The position numbers and the translations under genes were made by a program. Shown piece after piece: positions 24,513 to 33,196 of a DNA stretch of 64,000 nt. The stretch is from Sphingomonas swuensis (GTDB taxonomy: Bacteria > Pseudomonadota > Alphaproteobacteria > Sphingomonadales > Sphingomonadaceae): the NCBI RefSeq assembly GCF_039538045.1, contig NZ_BAABBQ010000001.1, forward strand, positions 518,001 through 582,000. Reading direction: 5' to 3'. Under the pieces are notes generated by a model. The model was not told the DNA's origin. It did no database searches and saw only the letters and a list, made by a program, of their open reading frames with translations. Each line of letters opens with the position of its first letter. Within the stretch, counting starts at the first letter, position 1.

Positions 24513-25636
24513 CGGCCGGCTCCCTGCGCGGTCGTTCCCGAGGCCGTCGGATCCTGGAGGACGGCGGTCGGCGGACGGGTCTGATTGAGCGGGAGGTAGG
24601 GCGTCACGCCCGGGGCCTCGACGATGGTCTTGTCGACGTTCTGCAGAACGCGCTCCATGGTCTCGTAATACATGCGGCGGCGAGTCACCTCGGGGGCGAG
24701 CCGATACTGCTCGTAGACCTTGTCGAAGGCAGTCGCCTCGCCCTGGCTGAGCTGGGCGAGCTGGAGCGCATAGGCGCGGGCCTGGTTGATGTCGCTCTGC
24801 GCCGCCTGCTGGGCCGCGCTGACCGCCTTGAAGGCGTCGTTGACCGCGGCAGGCGGGTCGGCCTGCTTGATCGCGACGCCCTGGATGCGAACGCCGGAGC
24901 GGTAGGCGTCGAGCACGCGCTGCATGTTCTCCTGAACGCGGTTCTCGATGTCGCCGCGGCCTTCGCCGATCGCCTGATTGAGCGTCACGCCGCTCAAGGC
25001 CGCCCGCATGGTGCTCTCGGCGACCTGCTGGATGGTCTGCTCGGTGTTCTGAAGCTCGAACAGGAAGAGCTCGGGATCGCGCACGTTCCAGCGGACCGAA
25101 TAAGCGATGTCGATGATGTTCTGGTCGCCGGTCAGCATCACCGTCTCCTCGGCGGTGGAGCCGAGGTCGACGTTGCGGATGTTCTCGACGTCGACTTTCT
25201 GCACCCGCTCGAGCGGAGAGGGGAGGGTGATGCCGATGCCGGGGCCGAGGGTGCGGCTGTAGCGGCCGAACTGGGTGACCACGCCGCGCTCTTCGGGCGC
25301 GATGCGGTGGAAGGTGCTGAGCAGCAGCCAGAGGAGGAGGAAGGCGGCGATGCCCCACAGGATGAGCGAGCGGTTGAGCGCCGGACCACGGCCGCCACCT
25401 CCGCCGCCGCCGAAGCGGGCCCGGCCACGGGCAAGAAAGTCGTCGAGGCTGGTGACGCTGCCGGGACCGCTTCCGGTCGACGGACCGGGATTGCCCCACG
25501 GGCTCGACGGACGAGGCGACTCGGCCCCGCTGCCTTGAGGCTCCGACGGAGTGCCGCCGCTCGACGGACCCCACGGTCCCTTGTTGTCCGCAAAAAGACC
25601 GCGCCCGCGCGCCGCCCACCCCGGGAAAATGCTCAT
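24509..25636 (-). CDS. hflK: FtsH modulator HflK
   Basis: 375 residues. A Gly/Pro/Ser-rich cytoplasmic N-terminal region (about 1-85) precedes a transmembrane helix (about 91-109), then the SPFH domain beginning RIAPEERGVVTQFGRYSR and the conserved LTGDQNIIDIAYSVRW. The C terminus has the ARAYA/YRLAPEVTRRRMYYETME helix typical of HflK. First gene of hflK-hflC-(degP), divergent from mrp with a 92-base promoter space. Confidence 0.95.
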   Translation of the reverse strand: MSIFPGWAARGRGLFADNKGPWGPSSGGTPSEPQGSGAESPRPSSPWGNPGPSTGSGPGSVTSLDDFLARGRARFGGGGGGGRGPALNRSLILWGIAAFLLLWLLLSTFHRIAPEERGVVTQFGRYSRTLGPGIGITLPSPLERVQKVDVENIRNVDLGSTAEETVMLTGDQNIIDIAYSVRWNVRDPELFLFELQNTEQTIQQVAESTMRAALSGVTLNQAIGEGRGDIENRVQENMQRVLDAYRSGVRIQGVAIKQADPPAAVNDAFKAVSAAQQAAQSDINQARAYALQLAQLSQGEATAFDKVYEQYRLAPEVTRRRMYYETMERVLQNVDKTIVEAPGVTPYLPLNQTRPPTAVLQDPTASGTTAQGAGR

Positions 25637-25728
25637 GGAGGCAGATATAGATGCCGCCGCCGCGATTAACAGTGGGGGCGGAACAATCGCCCTTGTGCCG
25701 TACCCATGACGGTCGCAAGGGAGCGGCC

Positions 25729-26673
25729 ATGAGCCTCGACCCCAGCATCTTCGGTCCCGCCCGCGAGCGGCTCCGCTCGTCCCGCCTGGTCGACGGCGTG
25801 GCGACCCTGGTTGTCGAGGCGACCGGCCTGTCGGAAGGCGAGCGCGCGGCGCTCGAGAAGGATCTGCGCGCGGTCGCGCTGGCGCAGCCCGACGTCCACG
25901 AAGTGCGGGTCGCGATGACCGCCAGCCGCAAGGCGGGGCCGCGGCTGATCGCGGTCGGTTCGGGCAAGGGTGGGGTCGGCAAGTCGACGGTCTCGGCCAA
26001 CCTCGCGATCGCGATGGCGCGGCTCGGCCGGAAGGTCGGGATCATCGACGCCGACATCTACGGTCCCTCGCAGCCAACGCTGCTCGGGACCAGCGAGCGG
26101 CCCGAGGCCAAGGACAAGCAGCTGATCCCGGTCGAGGCGCATGGCATCCGGCTGCTGTCGGTCGGGCAACTGGTCAGCCCCGGCCACGCGCTTGCCTGGC
26201 GTGGACCGATGGCATCCGGCGCGCTGACCCAATTGGTCGAGGGCGACTGGTCGGACCGTGAGATACTGATCATCGACCTGCCGCCGGGAACCGGCGACGT
26301 CCAGCTGTCGCTGATCCAGAAGAGCCGGCCGGCGGGGGCGGTGATCGTCTCGACCCCGCAGGACCTGGCGCTGATCGACGCGCGGCGGGCAGTCGACCTG
26401 TTCCGCAAGACCGAGGTGCCGATCCTCGGGCTGATCGAGAATATGGCCGGCTACCAGTGCCCGAACTGCGGGGAGACCTCCGATCCGTTCGGGAGCGGAG
26501 GGGCGGAAGCGGCGGCGGCCGCGCTCGACGTGCCGTTCCTCGGCCGGCTGCCGCTGTCGGCAAGCCTGCGCGAGGCGTCCGACGCGGGCCGCCCGCCGGC
26601 CGCCGGCGAGGGACCGGCCGCCGCGGCCTTCCGGATGCTTGCCGAGGCGGTGCTCGCCCGGCTCGACCCTTAG
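25729..26673 (+). CDS. mrp: Iron-sulfur cluster carrier ATPase Mrp/ApbC
   Basis: 314 residues. N-terminal MIP18-like domain (about 1-75), then a ParA/MinD-type P-loop ATPase: deviant Walker A GSGKGGVGKST, IIDADIYGPSQP, LIIDLPPGTGD and the cluster-binding CPNCG (CxxC). It carries Fe-S clusters to target proteins. ATG 25729 is preceded by AAGGGAG. Converges on pmbA with a 4-base overlap. Confidence 0.95.
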   Translation: MSLDPSIFGPARERLRSSRLVDGVATLVVEATGLSEGERAALEKDLRAVALAQPDVHEVRVAMTASRKAGPRLIAVGSGKGGVGKSTVSANLAIAMARLGRKVGIIDADIYGPSQPTLLGTSERPEAKDKQLIPVEAHGIRLLSVGQLVSPGHALAWRGPMASGALTQLVEGDWSDREILIIDLPPGTGDVQLSLIQKSRPAGAVIVSTPQDLALIDARRAVDLFRKTEVPILGLIENMAGYQCPNCGETSDPFGSGGAEAAAAALDVPFLGRLPLSASLREASDAGRPPAAGEGPAAAAFRMLAEAVLARLDP

Positions 26674-28016
26674 GCGCTCGCCACCGTCATCTCGGGGACG
26701 AGCAGGGTCGGGGCATCCATGCCGTGGCGAAGCTCGAGATCGGACGCGGGCTCGAGCGTCCGCAGCATGTCGCGGAGATTGCCGGCGATGGTGATCTCGG
26801 CGACCGCGGGGCCAATCTCGCCATTCTCGACGAGGAAGCCGGCGGCGCCGCGGCTGTAGTCGCCGGTGACCGGATTGACGCCCTGTCCGATCAGCTCGGT
26901 GACGAGGATCGCGCGCGGGGCCGCTGCGAGCAGCTCCTCGCGGCTTCGCTTGCCGGGGAGCATGAACAGGTTGGACGGGCCCGCGCCCGGGCTCCCGCCG
27001 ACCGCGCGTCCGGCGTGACCGGTCGGCCGGATGCCGAGCTGGCGGGCGGAGGCGCTGTCGGCGAGCCAGCTGGTGAGAATACCGTCGGCGATGAGGTCGA
27101 GCGGACGGCAGGGCAGGCCCTCGCCGTCGAAGGCACGGCTGCGAAGCCCGCGTACTCGCAGAGGGTCGTCGCGGACGGTGACGCCCTTGGCGAACACCGG
27201 CGTGTCGAGCGCGTCGAGGAGGAAGCTCGTCCGGCGGGCGATGGCGCTGCCGGTAATGGCGGCGACGAAGTGGCCGAGCAGCGAGGCCGAGACACGCGGG
27301 TCGAACAGCACCGGCATGGTGCCCGATTCGATCCGGACCGGGTTCAGGCGGGCGACCGCGCGGTCGCCGGCGCGCTGGCCGACGATCTCGGCCGCCTCGA
27401 GGTCGGCGAGGAAGCGCGCGCCATGGTGCGCATAGTCGCGCTGGAGCCCGCCCGCTTCGCCCGCGACGACGCTGGCCGAGATGCTGTGATGACTGCTTCG
27501 CAGCGCACGGGCGAAGCCGGTCGAGGTGGCCAGAGCGACGAGGCTCTGGCCGGCGCCGGCCGAGCCGCCGTTGCTGTTGGTCACGCCGGTGACCGCTCGT
27601 GCGGCTTCCTCGGCGCGAGTGGCGCTGGCGCGCAGGCTGGCGAGGTCGGGCTCGGCGGGGTCGAACAGGTCGAGGTCGATGCCACGCCCGTCGCCGATCA
27701 GCGCGGGATCGGCGAGGCCGGCATAGGGATCTTCGGGGGCCTGCTCGGCCATGGCGAAGGCGCGCTCGGCAAGCTCCGGAAAGTCGGCGCGATCGAGGCT
27801 GGCGGTCGAGACGGTGGCGCTGCGCTGGCCGACGAACAGCCGAAGCCCGACCTCGAAGCTTTCGCTCCGGTCGATGTCCTCGACCTCGCCAAGCCGCATC
27901 GAGATGCCGCTCGAGCGGCTGACCCCGATCATTGCGTCGGCGGCGGTGGCGCCAGCCCTGGTGGCGGCCGAGACCAGGTCGGCGGCGAGCGCGGCGGCTT
28001 GTTCCTCTGTGAGCAT
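26670..28016 (-). CDS. pmbA: TldD/PmbA-family metalloprotease subunit (PmbA/TldE)
   Basis: 448 residues matching PmbA (TldE) in length and order: N-terminal domain with DAMIGVSRSSGISMR, the YAGLADPALI region, and the C-terminal barrel with RSRAFDGEGLPC, SNLFMLPG and QGVNPVTGDYSRGAAGF. TldE lacks the zinc-binding HExxxH of TldD and works as its partner; I see no HExxxH here, in agreement. Known partners process antibiotic peptides or quinohaemoprotein subunits. A TldD partner is not in the window. Confidence 0.92.
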   Translation of the reverse strand: MLTEEQAAALAADLVSAATRAGATAADAMIGVSRSSGISMRLGEVEDIDRSESFEVGLRLFVGQRSATVSTASLDRADFPELAERAFAMAEQAPEDPYAGLADPALIGDGRGIDLDLFDPAEPDLASLRASATRAEEAARAVTGVTNSNGGSAGAGQSLVALATSTGFARALRSSHHSISASVVAGEAGGLQRDYAHHGARFLADLEAAEIVGQRAGDRAVARLNPVRIESGTMPVLFDPRVSASLLGHFVAAITGSAIARRTSFLLDALDTPVFAKGVTVRDDPLRVRGLRSRAFDGEGLPCRPLDLIADGILTSWLADSASARQLGIRPTGHAGRAVGGSPGAGPSNLFMLPGKRSREELLAAAPRAILVTELIGQGVNPVTGDYSRGAAGFLVENGEIGPAVAEITIAGNLRDMLRTLEPASDLELRHGMDAPTLLVPEMTVASA

Positions 28017-28032
28017 GGCCGCGATGTAGAGG

Positions 28033-28947
28033 CTAAGGAGCGCTGCTCAACCCCACCGCGGCGAAACCGAGCAGCAGGAGGAGGCCGGTGAAGCGGTTGG
28101 AGCGGAACAGGCGAAGCGCGAGCTCGCCGTCGTCGGGGTCGGTCCGGAGCGCCTGGCCGGCAAGGTGGACGGCAGCGGGGAGCAGGGCGACGAGCCCGAG
28201 CAGGTCGGGACGAACCTGCCACAATGCCGCGCCCCAGCCGAGGAGGGCGAGGAGGTAGCAGGTCGCGATACCCGCTTGGGCGTGGCGGCCGAGGCGACGG
28301 GCAGAGGAGCGGACGCCGACCAGCGCGTCGTCCTCCTTGTCCTGGATCGCGTAGAGCGTGTCGTAGCCGATCACCCAGAAGATGCTTCCGAGCCAGAGCA
28401 GGATGGGAGCGGCGGCCAGCGAGCCCGTTGCCGCGGGCCAGCCGACCAATGCTCCCCAGCTGAAGACCAGTCCGAGCCAGGCCTGCGGCCACCAGGTGAT
28501 CCGCTTCATGAAAGGGTAGGCGGCGACCAGTGCGACGCTGGCGAGCGAGACCAGCTGCGCGATGGCCGGAAGCTGGAAGAGGACCAGTAGGCCGAGCCCG
28601 CAGAGCAGCCCGACCAGCAGCCACGCCGAGCGCGGCGAGACCCGGCCGCTGGCGAGCGGGCGAAGGCGGGTGCGCTCGACCCTGGCGTCGAGGTCGCGAT
28701 CGACGAGGTCGTTGTAGACGCAGCCCGCCGAGCGCATCGCGAAGGCGCCGAGGAGGAACCAGGCGAAGAGGTCCCAGCGTCCCTGAACGCCAGCCAGCGC
28801 GACGCTCCACGCGCAGGGCCAGTAGAGCAGCCAGGTTCCGATCGGGCGGTCGATCCGCATCAGGCTGGCATAGGGGCGGGCCGAAGCGGGAAGCGCGGCG
28901 ATGAGGCCGCGGCGTTCGCTGTCGGGGACGAGGTCGGAGGCGGTCAT
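28033..28947 (-). CDS. ubiA: 4-hydroxybenzoate polyprenyltransferase
   Basis: 304-residue integral-membrane prenyltransferase of ubiquinone synthesis. The two Asp-rich motifs are intact: NDLVDRDLDARVERT and YAIQDKEDDALVG. About eight or nine membrane helices. ATG 28947 follows AGGAAGG, so an upstream in-frame ATG at 28992 is unlikely. It is 16 bases upstream of pmbA on the same strand, so the two may share a transcript. Confidence 0.95.
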   Translation of the reverse strand: MTASDLVPDSERRGLIAALPASARPYASLMRIDRPIGTWLLYWPCAWSVALAGVQGRWDLFAWFLLGAFAMRSAGCVYNDLVDRDLDARVERTRLRPLASGRVSPRSAWLLVGLLCGLGLLVLFQLPAIAQLVSLASVALVAAYPFMKRITWWPQAWLGLVFSWGALVGWPAATGSLAAAPILLWLGSIFWVIGYDTLYAIQDKEDDALVGVRSSARRLGRHAQAGIATCYLLALLGWGAALWQVRPDLLGLVALLPAAVHLAGQALRTDPDDGELALRLFRSNRFTGLLLLLGFAAVGLSSAP

Positions 28948-29056
28948 CGAACCTTCCTGCCGCGAAGCGGTCGGAAGGAAAACCGCGCGCAAAGCGAGTC
29001 GTGGAGGGGCCGATCGGGATCGCGGAAGGCCCCTCGGTCAGCGCGTCGCGCTGCCA

Positions 29057-29083
29057 CCTCCCCGTCGCTGCGCGACAGGGAGG
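29057..29083 (-). terminator. Hairpin behind the hydroxylase gene
   Basis: 12-bp stem CCTCCCCGTCGC (29057-29068), loop TGC, GCGACAGGGAGG (29072-29083); the one mismatch on the plus strand becomes a G-U pair in minus-strand RNA. It begins 12 bases after the hydroxylase stop. No U tract, but the element is closely similar in design to 9657-9685. Further on, GAGGGGCC (29004-29011) and GGCCCCTC (29028-29035) form a second inverted repeat. Confidence 0.5.
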
Positions 29084-29095
29084 ATCTCCGTCCGC

Positions 29096-29881
29096 TCACG
29101 CCGCCTCGCGCTTCTCGCTGTTGTCGCCGCGCTTGCGGGGGTGGCCGCTGGCGACGATCCCGCCGGACAGCGTCTTCACCCACGGATAATGCTGGGCGAC
29201 CTCGTCGGTGTAGCCGAGGTTGAAGACGGTCGGGCTCTTCGCCGGGCGTTCGGGCCGATCGTAGAAGGTGCCGAGCGCGCGATCCCAGAAGTAGCTGGTG
29301 ATCCCGTAATTGCCGCGCTCGTCGTGGAAATGGTGCGCCATGTGGCGCTTCTTCATCTCGGCGATGACCTTCGACTTCGGCTTGTAGGCGAGGTGCTGGA
29401 TGCAGTGGACGAACTCGTAGACGCAGGTCGTCAGCAGGCCCGCCGCAAGCGCCCCCGCGGCACCGCCAATGCCGCCGATTGCATAGCCGATCGGAAGCGC
29501 GACCCCGGCGATCGTCGGAAGCGTGGTGTGGAGCGCGCCAAACAGCACCTCGAGATGGTTGGGATCCTGGTGGTGGTCGTAGTGGATTCGCTTCCAGGTC
29601 GAGGCGAGGAAAGGCACCTTGAACATCCAGTTGCTGTGCAGCACCCAGCGATGGAGGCAGTACCAGACCAGAGGGTAAGCGGCGACGATGCTGCCGGCGG
29701 CAAGCGCCGTCCGGACCGGGCTGGCAGGAAATTCGGCCCACACCAGAATGCTTGCGAGCGACAGCGCGATGTAGGCGATGATCGCCGGATACTGGAAATA
29801 GGCGACCCACAATTGGCGAAGGGTCATGCGGTCGAGATAATGCGAACGCTTCCAGATTCCCGGCCGGGCCGAACTGCTCAC
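29096..29881 (-). CDS. Fatty-acid hydroxylase / sterol desaturase superfamily protein
   Basis: 261-residue membrane di-iron enzyme. Histidine clusters are complete: HRWVLH (77-82), HYDHH (100-104), HCIQH (159-163) and HMAHH (180-184). About four transmembrane segments. Members hydroxylate or desaturate sterols, carotenoids or fatty acyl chains. At 261 residues it is longer than CrtZ-type carotenoid hydroxylases (about 170). Because sphingomonad glycosphingolipids carry 2-hydroxy fatty acids and this gene lies 3-8 kb from spt, acyl hydroxylation of sphingolipids is an attractive inference, not shown. Confidence 0.82.
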   Translation of the reverse strand: MSSSARPGIWKRSHYLDRMTLRQLWVAYFQYPAIIAYIALSLASILVWAEFPASPVRTALAAGSIVAAYPLVWYCLHRWVLHSNWMFKVPFLASTWKRIHYDHHQDPNHLEVLFGALHTTLPTIAGVALPIGYAIGGIGGAAGALAAGLLTTCVYEFVHCIQHLAYKPKSKVIAEMKKRHMAHHFHDERGNYGITSYFWDRALGTFYDRPERPAKSPTVFNLGYTDEVAQHYPWVKTLSGGIVASGHPRKRGDNSEKREAA

Positions 29882-29977
29882 GTCACTGCCTCACTTGAAG
29901 AATTCGGATCGTGCCGGATCCGCCGTCGCTGTTGTGGTGCTTCATTGCGGCTATATTGGGACGGCGAGGGCCTGGCG

Positions 29978-30649
29978 CTAGCGGGGCAGGGCCGCGACCA
30001 GCTCCTCGGGGGTGAGCTTGCCGGGAAAAGCCTTGCCGGCGAGGAAGAAGGTCGGGGTGCTGGTGACTCCGGCGGTTCGAGCCGTCAGATCGGCATTGGT
30101 GACCCAGGAATGATTGGCGGCGCTGGCGAGGCAGGTGGAGGCCCTCGCACCGGAAAGACCGTGCCGGACCGCGAGATCGTCGAGCCCGGTGACGTCGGCG
30201 ATGACCGCGGCCTCGGCCTCGGGCCCGCGCAATTCGGCCTCGTATAGGCGCTGACGGATCGCATCGTTGCGCTGCCCGTCGGCAAGCCTCGCCTTGATGC
30301 CCTTCTGATCGGCCATCAGCGCTTCGATGAAGGCAAGGCGGCGCGGCGCGGGCACGCAGCGCGCGAGGACGGCGGCGGCACGGTCGTGCGGGAAGATGAG
30401 GAAGGGCCGCCAGGAAAGCCGCAGCTTGCCCGCCTTCACCCTGGCGTTGATCGTCGGCCCGGCCCCTTCGGAGAAGAGGGCGCAATGCGGGCAGCCGAAG
30501 CTCGCATATTCGGAGAGCAGGGGAGCGCCGGGGCGGCCGAAGGTCCAGCCCGCCACGCTCTCCACTCCCGTCGTGCGCCAGTCCTTCGGCGGAGCGGCCG
30601 CGCCGAGCAGGACGAGCAGGGACAGGGCAAGCAGCGAACGAAGCATCAT
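29978..30649 (-). CDS. DsbA-family thiol oxidoreductase-like protein
   Basis: 223 residues. Signal peptide (about 1-18), thioredoxin fold with active site Cys53-Pro-His-Cys56 (FGCPHC), an inserted helical region, and the cis-proline loop STPTFFLAG at about 197-205. CPHC is the DsbA active-site type, so a periplasmic disulfide-forming or isomerising role is likely. The first of two adjacent ATGs (30649) overlaps the lptG stop as ATGA. Third gene of lptF-lptG-dsbA-like; LptD maturation needs disulfides in E. coli, so the link with Lpt may be functional. Confidence 0.88.
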   Translation of the reverse strand: MMLRSLLALSLLVLLGAAAPPKDWRTTGVESVAGWTFGRPGAPLLSEYASFGCPHCALFSEGAGPTINARVKAGKLRLSWRPFLIFPHDRAAAVLARCVPAPRRLAFIEALMADQKGIKARLADGQRNDAIRQRLYEAELRGPEAEAAVIADVTGLDDLAVRHGLSGARASTCLASAANHSWVTNADLTARTAGVTSTPTFFLAGKAFPGKLTPEELVAALPR

Positions 30650-31743
30650 TCCTCCGAGCGGATCAGCACCGTCTCGCCAATGAGCAGGAAGAGAAGAAAC
30701 GGAGCCCAGGCGGCGAGGACGGGCGGATAGGCACCGACATTGCCCAGCGCCACCGCGAAATTGTCGATCACGAAATAGGCGAAGCCGAGCGCCATGCCGA
30801 TGACGGCGCGGACCAGTACCTTGCCTGAACGGGCAAGGCCGAAGGCGGCCATCGCGGCGAGCAACGGCATCAGCATGGTCGAGAGCGGCTGCGAGATCTT
30901 GTGCCACAGTCCGGTGCGGGCAGTGGCGGTGGTCACGCCGGCCCGCTCCATCTCGTCGATGTTACGGCGGAGCGTGCGGAAGTTCTGCGAGTCGGGGTCG
31001 ACCTTGGCGAGGGTGAAGCGCGGCGGCTCGACACCCTCGAGGGCGCGCAGAGCAGGCCGGCGCAGGATCATGTTCATCTGGCTGTCGTAGGTGCGGACGT
31101 TCTCGAGGATCCAGCCGCCCTCGAACGGGCGCGCCTGCGAGGCCTCTACTATGCGGCGGATGGTGATGTCCTGCCGCTCGTAGATGGTGACGTCGCGCAG
31201 GCGAACCCCGGCACCGCGCCCGGTGACTATCTTGGCCCGTACGAGGTCGTCGCCCGCGGTCACCCAGACGTTGCTGAGGATGCCGCTGTCGGGCGGCACC
31301 GGCTTATAGTCGTTGTCGTCCCAGGCGGCGAGCTGGCGGCTTCCGTCGACCACCACATATTCGTTGAAGAAGAAGGAGAAAGCGGCAAGCCCGATGCTGG
31401 CCGCGACCAAAGGGGCGAGCAACTGGTGGGCACTGAGGCCCGCCGCCTTCATCGCCACCACTTCGCTGTTCTGGTTGAGCGTGGTGAAGGTGATCAGCGC
31501 GCCGAGCAGGAAGGAGAAGGGAAAGGCGAAGGCGATCAGCTGCGGGAAGCGGTAACCGACGTAGCGCCACAGCTCGGCTTCGCCATTGCCGGGGATGGCG
31601 AGGATCTTGCCCGATTCCGACAGCAGGTTGTGCATCATCAGCACCATGCTCAGCGAAAGAAGCACGGCGAGGCTGCGCGAAACGTAGAGCCAGACGGTGT
31701 AGGTAGCGAGCCGGCGCGAGGGGAAGAAGTTGAGGTTGATCAT
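30646..31743 (-). CDS. lptG: LPS-type export ABC permease LptG
   Basis: 365 residues, YjgP/YjgQ (LptF/LptG) family. Three N-terminal transmembrane helices, a periplasmic beta-jellyroll (about 120-260) and three C-terminal helices. The conserved NQNSEVVAMKAAGLSAHQL in the cytoplasmic coupling loop contacts the LptB ATPase. Identified as LptG rather than LptF because it follows another family member that fits LptF. ATG 31743 overlaps the lptF stop as ATGA. If this organism, like other sphingomonads, lacks LPS, the cargo must be another lipid such as glycosphingolipid. Confidence 0.9.
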   Translation of the reverse strand: MINLNFFPSRRLATYTVWLYVSRSLAVLLSLSMVLMMHNLLSESGKILAIPGNGEAELWRYVGYRFPQLIAFAFPFSFLLGALITFTTLNQNSEVVAMKAAGLSAHQLLAPLVAASIGLAAFSFFFNEYVVVDGSRQLAAWDDNDYKPVPPDSGILSNVWVTAGDDLVRAKIVTGRGAGVRLRDVTIYERQDITIRRIVEASQARPFEGGWILENVRTYDSQMNMILRRPALRALEGVEPPRFTLAKVDPDSQNFRTLRRNIDEMERAGVTTATARTGLWHKISQPLSTMLMPLLAAMAAFGLARSGKVLVRAVIGMALGFAYFVIDNFAVALGNVGAYPPVLAAWAPFLLFLLIGETVLIRSEE

Positions 31744-32945
31744 GCGGCCTTCGCGACCCGTCGGCGCGGTTTGGGAAGCAATCGCTTGATGAACGCCCAG
31801 GCCTTGCCCGCACCCCGCTCGAGCGCACCGATCGGCTGCCCGCCGGGCTTGGTCGCGAGGGTAAGGAACATCCACAGGATGAGGCCGGCGAAGATCAGGA
31901 AGGGGAGGTACAGCACCACCTCGGGGATGAAGCGCCCCTGCGCGCCCGCATCCTCGGCCCACTGGTTGACCTTGTGGTAGGCGACCACCATCACGATCCC
32001 GACGAAGATGCCAAGGCTCGAGCTCGAGCGCTTGGGCGGCACCGCCAGCGCCACCGCGAGCAGCGGGAGGAGGAGCATCATCCACACCTCGACCAGCCGG
32101 AAGTGAAGGTTGGAGCGGGCCGCGAGATTGGCCTCGCCGACCATCCCGCCGCCATAGCTGGCATGGACCAGCTCGGGCAGGGTCATCTCCTCGGTCTGGT
32201 CCTGCGCCCGGGCCCGGAAGCTGTCGATCCGCGGCAGGTTGATCGGCAGGTCGTAGCTTTCGAAGGCAAGGGTGCGCGGGGTGGTGAAGCTGGGATCCTG
32301 CTGGATCAGCCGACCGCGCTCGAGCCTGAGGAGGATGGTGTCGGGATCGTCGGTGGCGAGGAAGCGGCCATGCGAGGCGGTCGCGACCACGCCCTTGCCG
32401 CTCTTGTCGTCGGCCTGGACGAACAGTCCGTGAAGCTGCGAGCCGCCATTCTCGCTGCGGTCGATCCGGATCGTCAGGCGCTTGCCGAGCGTGTTGAACT
32501 CGCCGACCTTGAGGCTCGCGCCGAGCGCGCCCGAGCGAAGGTCGAAGCGCAGCCGCTCATAGCCATAATGGGTCCAGGGCTGGAGCCAGCCGACCAGGAA
32601 GAGGTTCAGAAGCAGCAGCGCGAAGGAATAATAATAGGGCACGCGGAGGAGGCGGCCGAAGCCCGCCCCGATCCCGCGCAGCGCATCGAGCTCGCTCGAG
32701 GTGGCGAGCTTGCGGAAGGCGAGCAGGATTCCGAGCATCAGCCCGACCGGGATGCCGAGCGCGAAATATTCGGGCAGCAGGTTGGCGAGCATTCGCCACA
32801 CCACGCTGACCGGACCGCCGGCATTGATCACGAAGTCGAATAGCCGGAGCATCTTGTCGAGGACGAGCAGCATCGCCGCCAGCACGAGCGTGCCGAGGAG
32901 GGGGATGGCGATCGCCCGGGCGATGTAGCGGTCGATGAGGGACAT
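31740..32945 (-). CDS. lptF: LPS-type export ABC permease LptF
   Basis: 401 residues, same family as the next gene. Begins SLIDRYIARAIAIPLLGTLV (first helix), has RKLATSSELDALRGIGAGF as coupling loop, a periplasmic jellyroll (about 125-290) and three C-terminal helices, then a basic cytoplasmic tail. ATG 32945 follows GAGGGG; upstream ATGs in frame at 32966 and 32999 are less likely. First gene of lptF-lptG-dsbA-like. A 251-base spacer without a recognisable gene separates it from the divergent lipid-kinase gene. Confidence 0.9.
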   Translation of the reverse strand: MSLIDRYIARAIAIPLLGTLVLAAMLLVLDKMLRLFDFVINAGGPVSVVWRMLANLLPEYFALGIPVGLMLGILLAFRKLATSSELDALRGIGAGFGRLLRVPYYYSFALLLLNLFLVGWLQPWTHYGYERLRFDLRSGALGASLKVGEFNTLGKRLTIRIDRSENGGSQLHGLFVQADDKSGKGVVATASHGRFLATDDPDTILLRLERGRLIQQDPSFTTPRTLAFESYDLPINLPRIDSFRARAQDQTEEMTLPELVHASYGGGMVGEANLAARSNLHFRLVEVWMMLLLPLLAVALAVPPKRSSSSLGIFVGIVMVVAYHKVNQWAEDAGAQGRFIPEVVLYLPFLIFAGLILWMFLTLATKPGGQPIGALERGAGKAWAFIKRLLPKPRRRVAKAA

Positions 32946-33196
32946 GCAGCCGTTCCCCTCAACCATGATTTGGCCGCAAAGCAAGTGCAACCGTGACATT
33001 GGCGTCTCTGCCCTTCGTCTCCGCGGCCCTGCGCCGGGAACGGAGAATGGGGGTTTGCCACTCCTTCCGACGAGTGTTCCCCGATGCGATCACCGCTTGC
33101 CACCCTGTTCCGGACGACGACCCCGGCGCCCCGCGTGCCGGCGGCGGCCGTCGGTGCAGGCGCGTGCCGCCGGGCTGACCTTGAGGGGGTGCGCTG

